Origin: an uncultured Acetobacteraceae bacterium
Lineage (GTDB): Bacteria; Pseudomonadota; Alphaproteobacteria; Acetobacterales; Acetobacteraceae
Reading direction: 5' to 3'
Length of the DNA: 64,000 nucleotides
NCBI GenBank assembly: GCA_903918195.1
Contig: CAIXDS010000099.1
Coordinates: 1 to 64,000, forward strand
Below are positions 1 through 8,370 of this stretch, piece after piece. The position numbers and the translations under genes are program-made. Each line of letters begins with the position of its first letter. Position 1 is the first letter of the stretch. Under the pieces are notes generated by a model. The model was given only the letters and a program-made list of their open reading frames with translations. It had not been told where the DNA came from and searched no databases.

Positions 1-779
1 CGAAAGCTGGCCTGGCCGGCCGTCTCCCGCTTGTCCATGCGGGTGATGGCCGCGTCGATCGTCTGGTCGATGCTCGCAACCGTCTCGGCCAGCCGGTCGT
101 ACTGGCCCAGATACATCCGCAGCATGAACCGGTGGTGGTCGGTCACCCGGCCGCGCAGCGCTTCGACCAACTGCTGCCGCGGCGCCTTGATCCCGCGATC
201 CGCCAAATCCGCCAGCCGCGCCGGATTGGTCTCGCCGTCGATGATCGCCTCGACCATCCGCCGACCGCTGACGCCCATGATGTCGGTGATCGCCGAATCG
301 AGCTTGATGTTGGCCTCTTCCAGCGTCTTCTGCAGCCGCTGGACATGACGGGTCTGCTCGCGGATGAGCTGCGTGCGGGCACGCAGCAGCGCGCGCAGCT
401 CCTGGATCTCCTGCTCGGGGACGAAGCTCGCCCGGATCAGGCCGCAGGCCAGCAGGTCAGCGATCCAGGTGGCGTCGTTCACGTCGGTCTTGCGGCCGGG
501 AACGTTCCTGATATGCGCCGCATTCGCCACGATCAGCTCAAAGGCGCCGTCGCTCAGGATGTTCCAGACCGGCTTCCAGTAGACCCCGGTCGCCTCCATC
601 GCCACATGGGTGCAGCCCTGCCCGGTCAACCAGGCCAGCAGGGCCAGCAGGCCGGTCGTCGAGGTGTCGAACGTCCGGCATTCCCGGGTGGTCTTGGCGC
701 CAGCCACGATCCAAACACAGGCGACGATTATCTGCTTGTGCACGTCCAGACCGGCGCAACGCGGATACAGCACTTCCAT
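1..779 (-). CDS. IS110-family transposase, 3' part beyond window
   Basis: DEDD-type transposase of an IS110-family insertion sequence; about 259 N-terminal residues are visible and the frame is still open at base 1, so the C-terminal Ser-containing domain lies outside. Seen: start ATG at 779-777 behind a strong GGAGGAG ribosome site; N-terminal GLDVHK (first catalytic Asp), then MEATGVYW (Glu), then GRKTDVNDA (Asp), followed by the long coiled-coil segment with RTQLIREQTRHVQRL and the beginning of the Tnp_1_9/Tnp_20 region. No frameshift or stop interrupts the visible part, so the copy may be intact. Family knowledge: IS110 enzymes move by a circular intermediate and are guided by an RNA made from a non-coding end of the element. 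Confidence 0.9.
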   Translation of the reverse strand, partial: MEVLYPRCAGLDVHKQIIVACVWIVAGAKTTRECRTFDTSTTGLLALLAWLTGQGCTHVAMEATGVYWKPVWNILSDGAFELIVANAAHIRNVPGRKTDVNDATWIADLLACGLIRASFVPEQEIQELRALLRARTQLIREQTRHVQRLQKTLEEANIKLDSAITDIMGVSGRRMVEAIIDGETNPARLADLADRGIKAPRQQLVEALRGRVTDHHRFMLRMYLGQYDRLAETVASIDQTIDAAITRMDKRETAGQASF

Positions 780-1050
780 GGCTTCTCCTCCACGCATGTG
801 CCGCCGGCGTGGGGAACCTCAGCGAAGGCAAAATCTGACAAACGGGCTCCGGGGGCATCGCTGCCCCGTGGCTCCAGTGGGGATGATCGAGGCTCCTCGG
901 GTCCAACTCTAACACGGGCTCTGCGGCACCAAGGAAAGATCGACCTCTTTGCCGACGACCCCGCCAGTATAGCCGACCCCGCGCCCACCCAACGGTTTCA
1001 TCCAGCGCGGGTCGGCCGGAGGCCGGTGGGAAACTCTTAAGGAATGGGGT
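780..1050. mobile_element. Non-coding 5' flank of the IS110 element, possible bridge-RNA region
   Basis: About 270 bases upstream of the transposase start contain no credible gene. In IS110-group elements the long non-coding end lies on the 5' side of the transposase and encodes the bridge RNA; this stretch has the right place and size. It holds short GC-rich complementary segments (for example GGGGCATCGCTGCCCC near 849-864). The outer end of the element is not marked by a clear inverted repeat, as expected for the family, so the right boundary given here is only a guess. The RNA itself is inferred, not seen. Confidence 0.4.
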
Positions 1051-1103
1051 GCAGGGGGCCATTGCCCCCTGCCGGGTCCAGGGCAGAGCCCTGGCCTTCC
1101 TTA
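1051..1103. terminator. Double GC-rich hairpin, copy of the intergenic repeat family
   Basis: Two consecutive hairpins. The first has a 9-bp stem GCAGGGGGC/GCCCCCTGC (1051-1059 and 1064-1072) with a 4-base loop. The second is CCAGGGC-AGA-GCCCTGG (1078-1094), followed by CCTTCCTTATCTT. The second hairpin recurs at several other gene ends in the window, so this is probably a repeat that can act as a terminator. Confidence 0.6.
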
Positions 1104-1190
1104 TCTTATGCGACGCCTAAAGATTGGCGCTCCATATCGTGTTGTCTGGACGACATGGTGTGGTTTCAATCCCGATGGACAACGTCGTTC

Positions 1191-1220
1191 TTGAGATTAA
1201 GGTTTCCATCATTGTATGAT
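1191..1220 (+). promoter_or_regulatory. Sigma70-like promoter candidate for the TPR gene
   Basis: TTGAGA at 1191-1196 and TATGAT at 1215-1220, separated by 18 bases, inside a locally AT-rich stretch (about 1120-1300) that holds no recognised protein gene. It points towards the TPR gene beginning near 1302-1349. Confidence 0.4.
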
Positions 1221-1301
1221 CAGTTATGCTTGCTTCAGTGATCCAATCGAGCAGTTTACGCTCCTTCTCACTCCGGCATTAGTGGATAAAGCATTAGGCA
1301 C

Positions 1302-1349
1302 ATGAACCGCAAACAGCGCCCGGCAGAAACGAAGCAGGCTCCCCCGTGA
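1302..1349 (+). other. Short upstream reading frame, probable original N-terminus of the TPR gene
   Basis: ATG at 1302 opens a 15-codon frame MNRKQRPAETKQAPP that ends in TGA sharing its last base with the ATG of the TPR gene. Many alphaproteobacterial TPR proteins start with MNRKQRR or similar, so this looks like the real N-terminus put out of frame by an indel. The other reading is a leader peptide translationally coupled to the TPR gene. Confidence 0.45.
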
Positions 1350-2833
1350 TGCAACGAACGTCGCCGGGCGTTCAAGAGATGTTCGCCGCGGCACTCCAAC
1401 ATCATCAGGCCGGACGCTTGAGCGAAGCCGAACGGCTCTACCGGCAGGTTCTGGCAGTTCATTCCCGCCATGCCGACAGCCTGCACATGCTCGGGGTGCT
1501 TGCTGCGCAGGTTGGGCGCCATGATCTGGCTGTTGACATGATCGGCACCGCGATCACGGTCAATCCGAAAGCCCCCTCCTACCATTCCAACCTGGGCAAC
1601 GTGCTCAAGGAACGGGGACGGCTGGATGAGGCGGTCGCCTGCTACCGCAGGGCCATCGACCTCAAGCTGGATTTCCCGGAGGCACACAACAACCTGGGCA
1701 CAGCGCTTCAGGAACAGCGGGAGTTGGACGAGGCGGTCGCCTGCTACCGCAGGGCCATCGACCTCAAGCCGGACTACCCGGAGGCGCATAACAACCTGGG
1801 CAGCGCGCTTAAGGAACAGGGACGATTGGATGATGCAGTGGCCTGCTACCGTATGGCCATCCACCTCAAGCCGGACTTCCCGCAGGCGCACAGCAACCTG
1901 GCTTTGGCGCTGCTGGCGCGGGGCGATCTGGCGGCGGGATGGGAGGAACACGAATGGCGCTGGCAGACGCTGCAAATGATCAAGGACCGCCGCATCTTTG
2001 CCCAGCCGCTGTGGCGCGGCGAGGCGGCGGCGGGCCGTACGCTGCTGATCCATGCCGAACAGGGCTTCGGCGACACCCTGCAATTCTGCCGCTATGCCAG
2101 GCTGGCGGCGGATCGGGGGCTGCGGGTGGTCATGGAGGTGCAACAGCCGCTGGTCCGGCTTCTCCGCACCCTGGCTTGCGTCGATCTTGTGGTGGGGCGC
2201 GGCGAGGAACTGCCGGACTTCGACCTCCAGTGCCCGATGCTCAGTATGCCGTTGGCGCTGGGGACCACCCTCGCGACCATCCCCAGCGCCGCGTCCTACC
2301 TGCGCGCCGACGAGGCACAGGCTGCGGCCTGGCGGACCCGCCTCGCCGTGGTCGCCAACCAGGGCACGCGGATCGGCCTGGTGTGGGCGGGCAATCCCAT
2401 CCCCCACTTGCGCGTCGCGGCGACGATGGACCGTCGGCGCTCGATAGCCCCGGACCGGCTGGCGCCGTTGTTCGACGTGTCCGGTGCGCACTTCTTCAGC
2501 TTGCAAAAGGATGGCCCCGCAGCGCCCGAGCACTTCCCGCTGACCGACGTCATGGCGGAGATGGGAGACTTTGCCGACACTGCAGCATTGATCGCCAACC
2601 TCGACCTTGTCATCTCGGTTGACACCGCAGTTGCCCATCTGGCGGCGGCGCTGGGCAAGCCGGTCTGGTTGCTGGACCGCTTCGATCCGTGCTGGCGCTG
2701 GCTGACCGGCCGGCGGGACAGCCCATGGTACCCGACGCTGCGCCTCTACCGCCAGCCGCGGCCGGGTGACTGGGAGTCCGTCGTGACCGAGGTTGCCCGC
2801 GACCTCCAGAGCCTGGCGGGGGCTGATACCTGA
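1349..2833 (+). CDS. TPR protein with C-terminal glycosyltransferase-like domain
   Basis: About 494 residues. Residues about 10-185 are four to five tetratricopeptide repeats of the A-x-x-x-Y-R-x-A-x-x-L-x-P type; two adjacent repeats share a 39-base identical core (1628-1666 and 1730-1768, period 102), a sign of recent duplication. The rest resembles the C-terminal half of TPR-glycosyltransferase proteins: GLVWAGNP, FFSLQKDGP, then ISVDTAVAHLAAALGKPVW, a GT9/OGT-like nucleotide-sugar fold motif. Substrate and acceptor are unknown. ATG at 1349 follows an in-frame GTG and overlaps the stop of a 15-codon upstream reading frame (see separate entry). The gene stands alone between the IS110 element and metH. 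Confidence 0.8.
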   Translation: MQRTSPGVQEMFAAALQHHQAGRLSEAERLYRQVLAVHSRHADSLHMLGVLAAQVGRHDLAVDMIGTAITVNPKAPSYHSNLGNVLKERGRLDEAVACYRRAIDLKLDFPEAHNNLGTALQEQRELDEAVACYRRAIDLKPDYPEAHNNLGSALKEQGRLDDAVACYRMAIHLKPDFPQAHSNLALALLARGDLAAGWEEHEWRWQTLQMIKDRRIFAQPLWRGEAAAGRTLLIHAEQGFGDTLQFCRYARLAADRGLRVVMEVQQPLVRLLRTLACVDLVVGRGEELPDFDLQCPMLSMPLALGTTLATIPSAASYLRADEAQAAAWRTRLAVVANQGTRIGLVWAGNPIPHLRVAATMDRRRSIAPDRLAPLFDVSGAHFFSLQKDGPAAPEHFPLTDVMAEMGDFADTAALIANLDLVISVDTAVAHLAAALGKPVWLLDRFDPCWRWLTGRRDSPWYPTLRLYRQPRPGDWESVVTEVARDLQSLAGADT

Positions 2834-2955
2834 TCGCGGAATGCCAACAACTCACGGGCGGCCGGGTTGTGCGGCCCGGACATTCTGCCTCGCCGAGAGT
2901 GGTTGCCCGAAGCGGCAATTGTTGCGAGTCGCCTTAATCTGCGGTGCGGTAATTC

Positions 2956-5900
2956 CTATACCGAAAAATACTTCGCTCGAGGGTTCAGCACCACGATCGC
3001 GCTGGTCGATTGCTCCGGATGCAACTGCCACTCATCGGACAGGGAAATGCCGATCCGCTCCGCTCCCAGCAGTTGCAGCAGCGGCGCCTGTTCCTCCAGC
3101 CTCGGGCAGGCCGGGTAGCCGAAGGAATACCGGCTGCCGCGGTAGCTTTGCGCCAGCAGCTTTTCCATGTCGCGGTCGTCCTCGCCGGCGAAACCCAGCT
3201 CGGCGCGGATGCGCTTGTGGGTGTACTCGGCCATCGCCTCGGCCATCTCCACCGACAGGCCGTGCAGATACAGATAATCCTGGTAGCGGTTGTCCTCGAA
3301 CCACACCCGGGCGGTATCGGACGCCTTTTGCCCGACGGTGACCACCTGCAGCCCGATGATGTCGCGTTCGGTGTCATCCACGTCGCGGAAGAAATCGGCG
3401 ATGCACTCGCCGTCCTCGCGCGGCTGCCGCGGCAGGGCGAAACGGGTCAGTTCCGTGCTGCCATCAGGATCGTAGACAACAAGGTCGTTGCCCTCGCCGG
3501 CCGCCTTCCAGTAGCCGTAGATCGCCTGTGGCCGGAGGATGTCCTGCTCCTCGCACAGTGTCAGCATGCGCCGCAGCACCGGCCGCAGCTCCTGCTTGGA
3601 CCAGCCCATGAAGTCGTCCAGCGACCGGCCCTGTTTGCGGAAACCCCACTGGAACTGATACAGGCTGCGCTCGTTGAGGAACGGCACGATCGCCTTCGGC
3701 GCCGCCTCGATGACCCGCGGTCCCCAGAACGGCGGCTCGGCCACCGGCACATCGGCGGTCAGGCGGCGGCGGCGCTGCTGCACCTCGCGCAAATCCACCG
3801 GGTGGAACGCGCGGGCATCCGCCTGGCCGAGCTTGCGGCCGGAACTGCGCGCCCGGCCGGCCCGCTTGGTCTGCACCGCCGCCAGGTAGTCGTCGAGCGC
3901 GTCGCCGGTCACCTTGTCCATCAGGTGCAGCCCGTCGAAGGCGTCCTTCGCATAGGCCACCCGCCCGCTGGCATAGGCGCGCACGCAGTCCTCCTCGACA
4001 TAGCTGCGCGTCAGCGCCGCCCCGCCCAGCAGCACCGGGATGTCGATGCCCTGGCGGACCATCTCTTCCAGGTTCTCGCGCATCACCACGGTGGATTTCA
4101 CCAGCAGCCCCGACATGCCGATGGCGTGCGCCCGGTGCTCCCGCACCGCCGCCAGCATGTCGGCCAGCGTCACCTTGATGCCGAGATTGACCACCCGGTA
4201 GCCGTTGTTGGTGAGGATGATATCGACCAGGTTCTTGCCGATGTCGTGCACGTCGCCCTTCACGGTCGCCAGCACGATGGTGCCCTTTTCCTGGCCGTCC
4301 ACCCGCTCCATGAACGGCTCCAGATAGGCCACCGCCGCCTTCATCGTCTCCGCACTCTGCAGCACGAAAGGAAGCTGCATCTTGCCGGCGCCGAACAGCT
4401 CGCCCACCACCTTCATGCCGTCGAGCAGGATGGTGTTGATGATGAACAGCGGGCTGTGCAGTTGCAGCGCTTCGTCGAGGTCCGCGCCCAGTCCCTTGCG
4501 GTCGCCGTCGACGATGCGGTCGCGCAACCGTCCCTCGATCGTGTCGGCCCGTTGCTTGCGCTTGGAGTCGACGGCTTTGCGGTCGGCGAAGATTTCCAGC
4601 AGGCGCTGCAGCGGGTCGTACCCCTCGCGCCGCCGGTCGAAGATGAGGTCTTCGGCAACCTGCACCTCCTCGGGGGGAATCAGATGCAGCGGCCGGATCT
4701 TCGCGGAATGAACGATCGCGCCGGTCATGCCCGCGCGCAGGGCGTGATCGAGGAAGACCGAGTTGAGCACCACCCGCGCCGCCGCGTTCAGGCCGAAACT
4801 GATGTTCGACAGCCCGAGAATGACCTGGATGTCCGGGAACCGCTCGCGGATCAGTTTGATTCCCTGCAGCGTCCATGCGCCGAGTTGGCGGTCGTCCTCG
4901 TTGCCGGTGGCGATGGTGAAGGTGAGCGGATCGATCAGCAGATCGGATTGCTGCAGCCGGTACCTGTTGCAGGCCAGATCGACCAGCCGTTCGGCCACCG
5001 CCAGCTTGCGCTCCGGGGTTTTCGCCATCCCCTCTTCATCGATGGTCAGCGCGATCACCGCGGCTCCGAAACGTTTGGCCAGTGCCAGACGGTCGCGTGC
5101 GGTGGCCTCGCCATCCTCGAAATTGATCGAGTTGATGATCGGCTTGCCGCCATGCAGCTTCAGCGCGCTTTCGATCACCGGCGTTTCGGTGGAATCGATC
5201 ACCAGCGGCGCGTTCACGCTGGCGGTGAAGCGGCGCACCACCTCGTCCATTTCGGCGCGTTCGTTGCGGCCGACGAAGGCGGTGCAGATGTCGAGGCTGT
5301 TGCTGCCCTCCCCGGTCTGTTCGCGGCCCATGGCGACGCAGCCGTCCCAGTCATGCGCCTGCTGCAGCTCGCGCCATTTCTTCGAGCCGTTGGCGTTGCA
5401 ACGCTCGCCGATGGAGAAATAGGAATTCTCCTGGCGCAGCGAAACCTGCTGATACAGGCTCGCCACTGACGGCACCCACACGACGCGGCGCGCCACCGGC
5501 GCGGGCCGGACCTCGCCGCGCCGGCGCAACATGGCGTCCAGCGCCGCGATGTGGTCGATATTGGTGCCACAGCAGCCACCGATCAGGTTGACCCCGTCCT
5601 CGGCGACGAAGCGCTCGACCCAGCTCGCCATTTCGGCCGGACGCAGCGGATAATGGGTCTGCCCGTCCACCAGCTCGGGCAGCCCCGCATTGGGCAGCAC
5701 GCTGAGCAGGCCGGGCCAGTTGGCCGACAGCCAGCGCAGGTGCTCGGCCATCTCCTGCGGCCCGGTGGCGCAGTTCAGCCCGATCAGCGGCACATCCAGC
5801 GCCTGCACGATCGTCGCCGCCGCGGCGATGTCGGGACCCACCAGCAGCGTGCCGGTGGTCTCCACCGTCACCTGCACGAAGATCGGCGTGTCGGTGCCGG

Positions 5901-6441
5901 CCGCCGCGCGGGCGATCTTTCCCCCGTTCACCGCCGCCTTGATCTGCAGCGGGTCCTGGCAGGTCTCGATCAGGATGGCATCCACCCCGCCGGCGATCAG
6001 GCCGCGGCATTGCTCGGCCATGGCCGCTTCCAGCGGATCGTAGGCGATGTTGCCCAGGCTCGGCAGTTTCGTCCCCGGTCCGATGCTGCCGAGCACCCAG
6101 CGGTGCCGCCCATCGGCGAATTCCTCCGCCGCCTCGCGCGCCAGTTCGCCGGCCCGCTGGTTGATCTCGAAGGCGCGGTCGGCGAGGTCGAACTCGCCCA
6201 GCGTCACCCGCGAGGCACCGAACGTGTTGGTTTCCACCATGTCGGCGCCGGCGGCGAAGTAGCCGCGATGGATCTCGCGCACGATGTCCGGCCGCGACAG
6301 CACCAGCACGTCGGTGCAGTTCTCCCGCCCCCAGTAATCGCGCTCGACCTCCAGCGCCATGGCCTGCACGCGGCTGCCGGTGCCGCCATCGGCCAGCAGC
6401 ACGCGGTCGCGCAACGCATCCAGAAGGTGGGGGCGGCTCAT
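2956..6441 (-). CDS. metH: Cobalamin-dependent methionine synthase
   Basis: Transfers a methyl group from 5-methyltetrahydrofolate to homocysteine via methylcobalamin, in the cytoplasm. At 1161 residues it is the full-length one-piece form. In order: homocysteine-binding domain (residues 1 to about 325) with zinc-binding Cys in NCATGP and GGCCGTN; pterin-binding domain (about 350-620) with ERCNANGSK and SNISFGL; cobalamin module (about 650-880) with the cobalt-ligand motif DVHDIGKN; C-terminal reactivation domain (about 900-1161) with the SAM-binding RxxxGYP signature as SRYSFGYPACP. The ATG at 6441-6439 overlaps the upstream stop as ATGA, which fixes the start and shows coupling with the ArsR-methyltransferase gene. 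A start further upstream would lie inside that gene. Confidence 0.97.
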   Translation of the reverse strand: MSRPHLLDALRDRVLLADGGTGSRVQAMALEVERDYWGRENCTDVLVLSRPDIVREIHRGYFAAGADMVETNTFGASRVTLGEFDLADRAFEINQRAGELAREAAEEFADGRHRWVLGSIGPGTKLPSLGNIAYDPLEAAMAEQCRGLIAGGVDAILIETCQDPLQIKAAVNGGKIARAAAGTDTPIFVQVTVETTGTLLVGPDIAAAATIVQALDVPLIGLNCATGPQEMAEHLRWLSANWPGLLSVLPNAGLPELVDGQTHYPLRPAEMASWVERFVAEDGVNLIGGCCGTNIDHIAALDAMLRRRGEVRPAPVARRVVWVPSVASLYQQVSLRQENSYFSIGERCNANGSKKWRELQQAHDWDGCVAMGREQTGEGSNSLDICTAFVGRNERAEMDEVVRRFTASVNAPLVIDSTETPVIESALKLHGGKPIINSINFEDGEATARDRLALAKRFGAAVIALTIDEEGMAKTPERKLAVAERLVDLACNRYRLQQSDLLIDPLTFTIATGNEDDRQLGAWTLQGIKLIRERFPDIQVILGLSNISFGLNAAARVVLNSVFLDHALRAGMTGAIVHSAKIRPLHLIPPEEVQVAEDLIFDRRREGYDPLQRLLEIFADRKAVDSKRKQRADTIEGRLRDRIVDGDRKGLGADLDEALQLHSPLFIINTILLDGMKVVGELFGAGKMQLPFVLQSAETMKAAVAYLEPFMERVDGQEKGTIVLATVKGDVHDIGKNLVDIILTNNGYRVVNLGIKVTLADMLAAVREHRAHAIGMSGLLVKSTVVMRENLEEMVRQGIDIPVLLGGAALTRSYVEEDCVRAYASGRVAYAKDAFDGLHLMDKVTGDALDDYLAAVQTKRAGRARSSGRKLGQADARAFHPVDLREVQQRRRRLTADVPVAEPPFWGPRVIEAAPKAIVPFLNERSLYQFQWGFRKQGRSLDDFMGWSKQELRPVLRRMLTLCEEQDILRPQAIYGYWKAAGEGNDLVVYDPDGSTELTRFALPRQPREDGECIADFFRDVDDTERDIIGLQVVTVGQKASDTARVWFEDNRYQDYLYLHGLSVEMAEAMAEYTHKRIRAELGFAGEDDRDMEKLLAQSYRGSRYSFGYPACPRLEEQAPLLQLLGAERIGISLSDEWQLHPEQSTSAIVVLNPRAKYFSV

Positions 6442-7421
6442 GGGGCGGACTCCGGGACCTGATCGGGAAAAACGGGATCGGGAAAGGCGGGGGATGGCTG
6501 GCGGGTGGCCGGCCATAGCCGCACCTCCAGCGTCCCGGGCACCGCCAGCGCCGGCCCGGGGGCCAGGCTGGCGCGCGAAAACAGCTCGCGCATGCGGGCG
6601 TCGTCAAAGCCGGGCCAGCGATGCGCCAGCCGGGTCATTACGTCGGTGCGGGCATGCGCCGCCAGATCGACCACCACCAGCCGCCCGCCCGGCCGCAGCA
6701 CCCGCGCCGCCTCGGCCAGCGCACCGCCCGGGTCTTCGGCGTAGTGCAGCACCATCTGCAGCACCACCAGGTCGAAGCCGGCATCCGCCAGTGGCAGCCG
6801 GTACATGTCGGCCAGGCGCACGGCGCAATGGGTCAGCCCCGGCCGCGCCAGCCGCGCCCGCGCCAGCGCCAGCATGGCCCGGCTGGCATCCACGCCGAGC
6901 CCGGCGGTCACCCGTGGCGCCAGCACTTCCAGCAGCCGCCCGGTGCCGGTGCCGATGTCCAGCAGCCGGCCGATGTCGGCGTGCGGCAGCAGCCCCAGCA
7001 GCGCCTGCTCGACCGCGGCGGCCGGCAGGTCCAACGCGCGCATCTCGTCCCAGTCGGCCCCGGTGCGGCGAAAACTCTCCGACGCCTCGCGCGCCCGCTC
7101 GGCCCGCACCCGCGCGGCCTGCCGGCGATCGGCGGCCAGCGTGGCGTCGTCCTCGGGCAGCCGCTCCAGCACCGTGCGTGCCAGCGAGCCGCCCGGTGTC
7201 GCCGGCGGCGGCAGGGCGAACCAGACATTGGCGCCCTCGCGCTCCCGCTCCAGCAGCCCGGCCTCGCCCAGCAGGCGCAGATGGCGCGACAGCCGCGGCT
7301 GCGACTGGCCGAGGATTTCGGTGAACTCGATGACGCAGAAGCTGCCCCGCGCCGCCAGCGCCAGGATGCGCAGGCGGGTCGGCTCGGCGCAGGCGCGCAG
7401 GGCGGCAAGGAGCTGGTCCAT
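6438..7421 (-). CDS. ArsR-family regulator fused to a SAM-dependent methyltransferase
   Basis: 327 residues. Residues about 1-95 form a winged-helix ArsR domain (EPTRLRILALAARGSFCVIEFTEILGQS, then QPRLSRHLRLLGEAGLL); residues about 140-300 form a class I methyltransferase with the SAM-binding LLDIGTGTGRLLEVLAP and the later DLVVLQMVLHY and LRPGGRLVVVDLA. Neither half shows the Cys pair typical of metal-sensing ArsR proteins. Coupling to metH and a palindromic site 14 bases before its start point to control of the methionine/SAM cycle, as described for SahR-type ArsR regulators. That the methyltransferase fold serves as SAM/SAH sensor rather than as an enzyme is inference. Confidence 0.9.
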   Translation of the reverse strand: MDQLLAALRACAEPTRLRILALAARGSFCVIEFTEILGQSQPRLSRHLRLLGEAGLLEREREGANVWFALPPPATPGGSLARTVLERLPEDDATLAADRRQAARVRAERAREASESFRRTGADWDEMRALDLPAAAVEQALLGLLPHADIGRLLDIGTGTGRLLEVLAPRVTAGLGVDASRAMLALARARLARPGLTHCAVRLADMYRLPLADAGFDLVVLQMVLHYAEDPGGALAEAARVLRPGGRLVVVDLAAHARTDVMTRLAHRWPGFDDARMRELFSRASLAPGPALAVPGTLEVRLWPATRQPSPAFPDPVFPDQVPESAP

Positions 7422-7434
7422 GGGTTGTGCGCCT

Positions 7435-7450
7435 ATAAAGATATCCTTAT
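7435..7450. promoter_or_regulatory. Palindromic operator between the metH operon and the divergent gene
   Basis: ATAAAGATATCCTTAT is a 16-base inverted repeat with one mismatched pair, AT-rich in an otherwise very GC-rich region. It lies in the 38-base gap between two divergent genes, 14 bases from the regulator's ATG and 9 bases from the other ATG. Size and symmetry fit an ArsR-type dimer site, most likely for autoregulation. The gap leaves no room for a riboswitch. Confidence 0.7.
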
Positions 7451-7459
7451 GTGAGGTCC

Positions 7460-7822
7460 ATGGTGATCTTCGTCGATGCCCGCATTCCGGTGACCTTCGC
7501 TGCCGCCGCCACCGCGGGTCGGGGCGATGCGCTGCTGATCGAGGGGGCGACGGCGGCCCCGCCGGGCGTGCCGGTGGCGCGCTTCCCGGTGGCCGGGTTC
7601 GCCGGGCGAGGTCGCGGCCACCTGGCGGGCTGCGCCTGCTGCGCGCCCCGCGGCAAGGTGGCCGAGGCGTTGCACCGCCTGTTCCTCGCCCGCGCGCGCG
7701 GCGAAACCGGGTTCACCACGCGGCTTGTTGTCAGCGCCGGGCGGGAAGGGGAAGAAGCGGTCAGGCAGGCCCTGGCCGGTGATGCATTCCTGGCCGGGCG
7801 CTACCGGTTGGCGGAGGAGTGA
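7460..7822 (+). CDS. Small protein resembling a degenerate COG0523 (CobW-like) G domain
   Basis: About 120 residues. The middle reads GCACCAPRGKVAEALHRLF, close to the GCxCC metal-binding motif of COG0523 GTPases. The tail (VSAGREGEEAVRQALAG, then DAFLAGRYRL) follows the order of their switch region, ETTGLADP through ARYRL. The P-loop (GFLGAGKTT in the family) is absent; the matching stretch reads AAAATAGRGDALL, so GTP binding is unlikely. ATG at 7460 is preceded by GTGAGG; a GTG at 7451 is the alternative start. It diverges from the regulator-metH operon across the shared palindrome. Function unknown; a metal- or cobalamin-related accessory role is a guess from the context. Confidence 0.65.
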   Translation: MVIFVDARIPVTFAAAATAGRGDALLIEGATAAPPGVPVARFPVAGFAGRGRGHLAGCACCAPRGKVAEALHRLFLARARGETGFTTRLVVSAGREGEEAVRQALAGDAFLAGRYRLAEE

Positions 7823-7848
7823 CCGGTGCCAGGAAGGCCGCGCCCCGC

Positions 7849-8370
7849 TCAGCCCGCCGGCAGGTCCGAATCGCCCGGGCCGAGCGGGCGCTGCATGGTC
7901 ACAACGTCCAGCCAGCAGCCGAATTTGAACCCGGCCGCTCGCAGCACGCCGGCATGGGAAAAACCCAGGCTGGCGTGCACGCCGATCGAGCCGACATTCT
8001 CGGCATCGCCGATCACCGCCACCATCTGCCGGAAGCCCCGTGCCGTGGCGTGTTCAAGCAGCCGCGTCACCAGCGCCTTGCCCACGCCCTGGCCGCGCAC
8101 ATCCTCGCGCACGTACACACTGTCCTCCGCGGTGAACCGGTAGGCCGAGCGGTCCTTGTGCTGGGCGTAGAAGGCAAAGCCCAGCACCCCGGTCGCATCG
8201 GTCGCCACCAGCCAGCACCAGTTGCGTGCGGTGCCGGCCGCGAAACGGGTGGCCATTTCCTCGACCGATGGGGGCACCTCCTCGAAGGTGCCGGTGCCAT
8301 GCAGCACGTGATGGGCGTAGATCGCCTGGATTTCGGGCAGGTCGGTCGTTGTCGCCGGGCGTATGTCCAT
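7849..8370 (-). CDS. GNAT N-acetyltransferase, phosphinothricin-acetyltransferase type
   Basis: 173 residues, the usual length for the PAT/MddA/YncA group that acetylates methionine analogues such as phosphinothricin or methionine sulfoximine. Seen: N-terminal IRPATTTDLPEIQAIYAHHV; the substrate-loop segment TGTFEEVPPS; the acetyl-CoA-binding VYVREDVRGQGVGKALV (motif A); SIGVHASLGFSHAGVLRAAGFKFG near the C-terminus. It is convergent with the small COG0523-like gene. The exact substrate cannot be told from sequence. Confidence 0.85.
   Translation of the reverse strand: MDIRPATTTDLPEIQAIYAHHVLHGTGTFEEVPPSVEEMATRFAAGTARNWCWLVATDATGVLGFAFYAQHKDRSAYRFTAEDSVYVREDVRGQGVGKALVTRLLEHATARGFRQMVAVIGDAENVGSIGVHASLGFSHAGVLRAAGFKFGCWLDVVTMQRPLGPGDSDLPAG

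Noticed and set aside
3010..5469. 819-codon open frame on the plus strand opposite metH
   Set aside because: It is a shadow of metH in GC-rich DNA: His/Gln/Arg/Val-rich, no domain, fully antisense to a clear gene.
7422..7459. SAM or cobalamin riboswitch before the metH operon
   Set aside because: Only 38 bases separate the divergent genes; no room for an aptamer.
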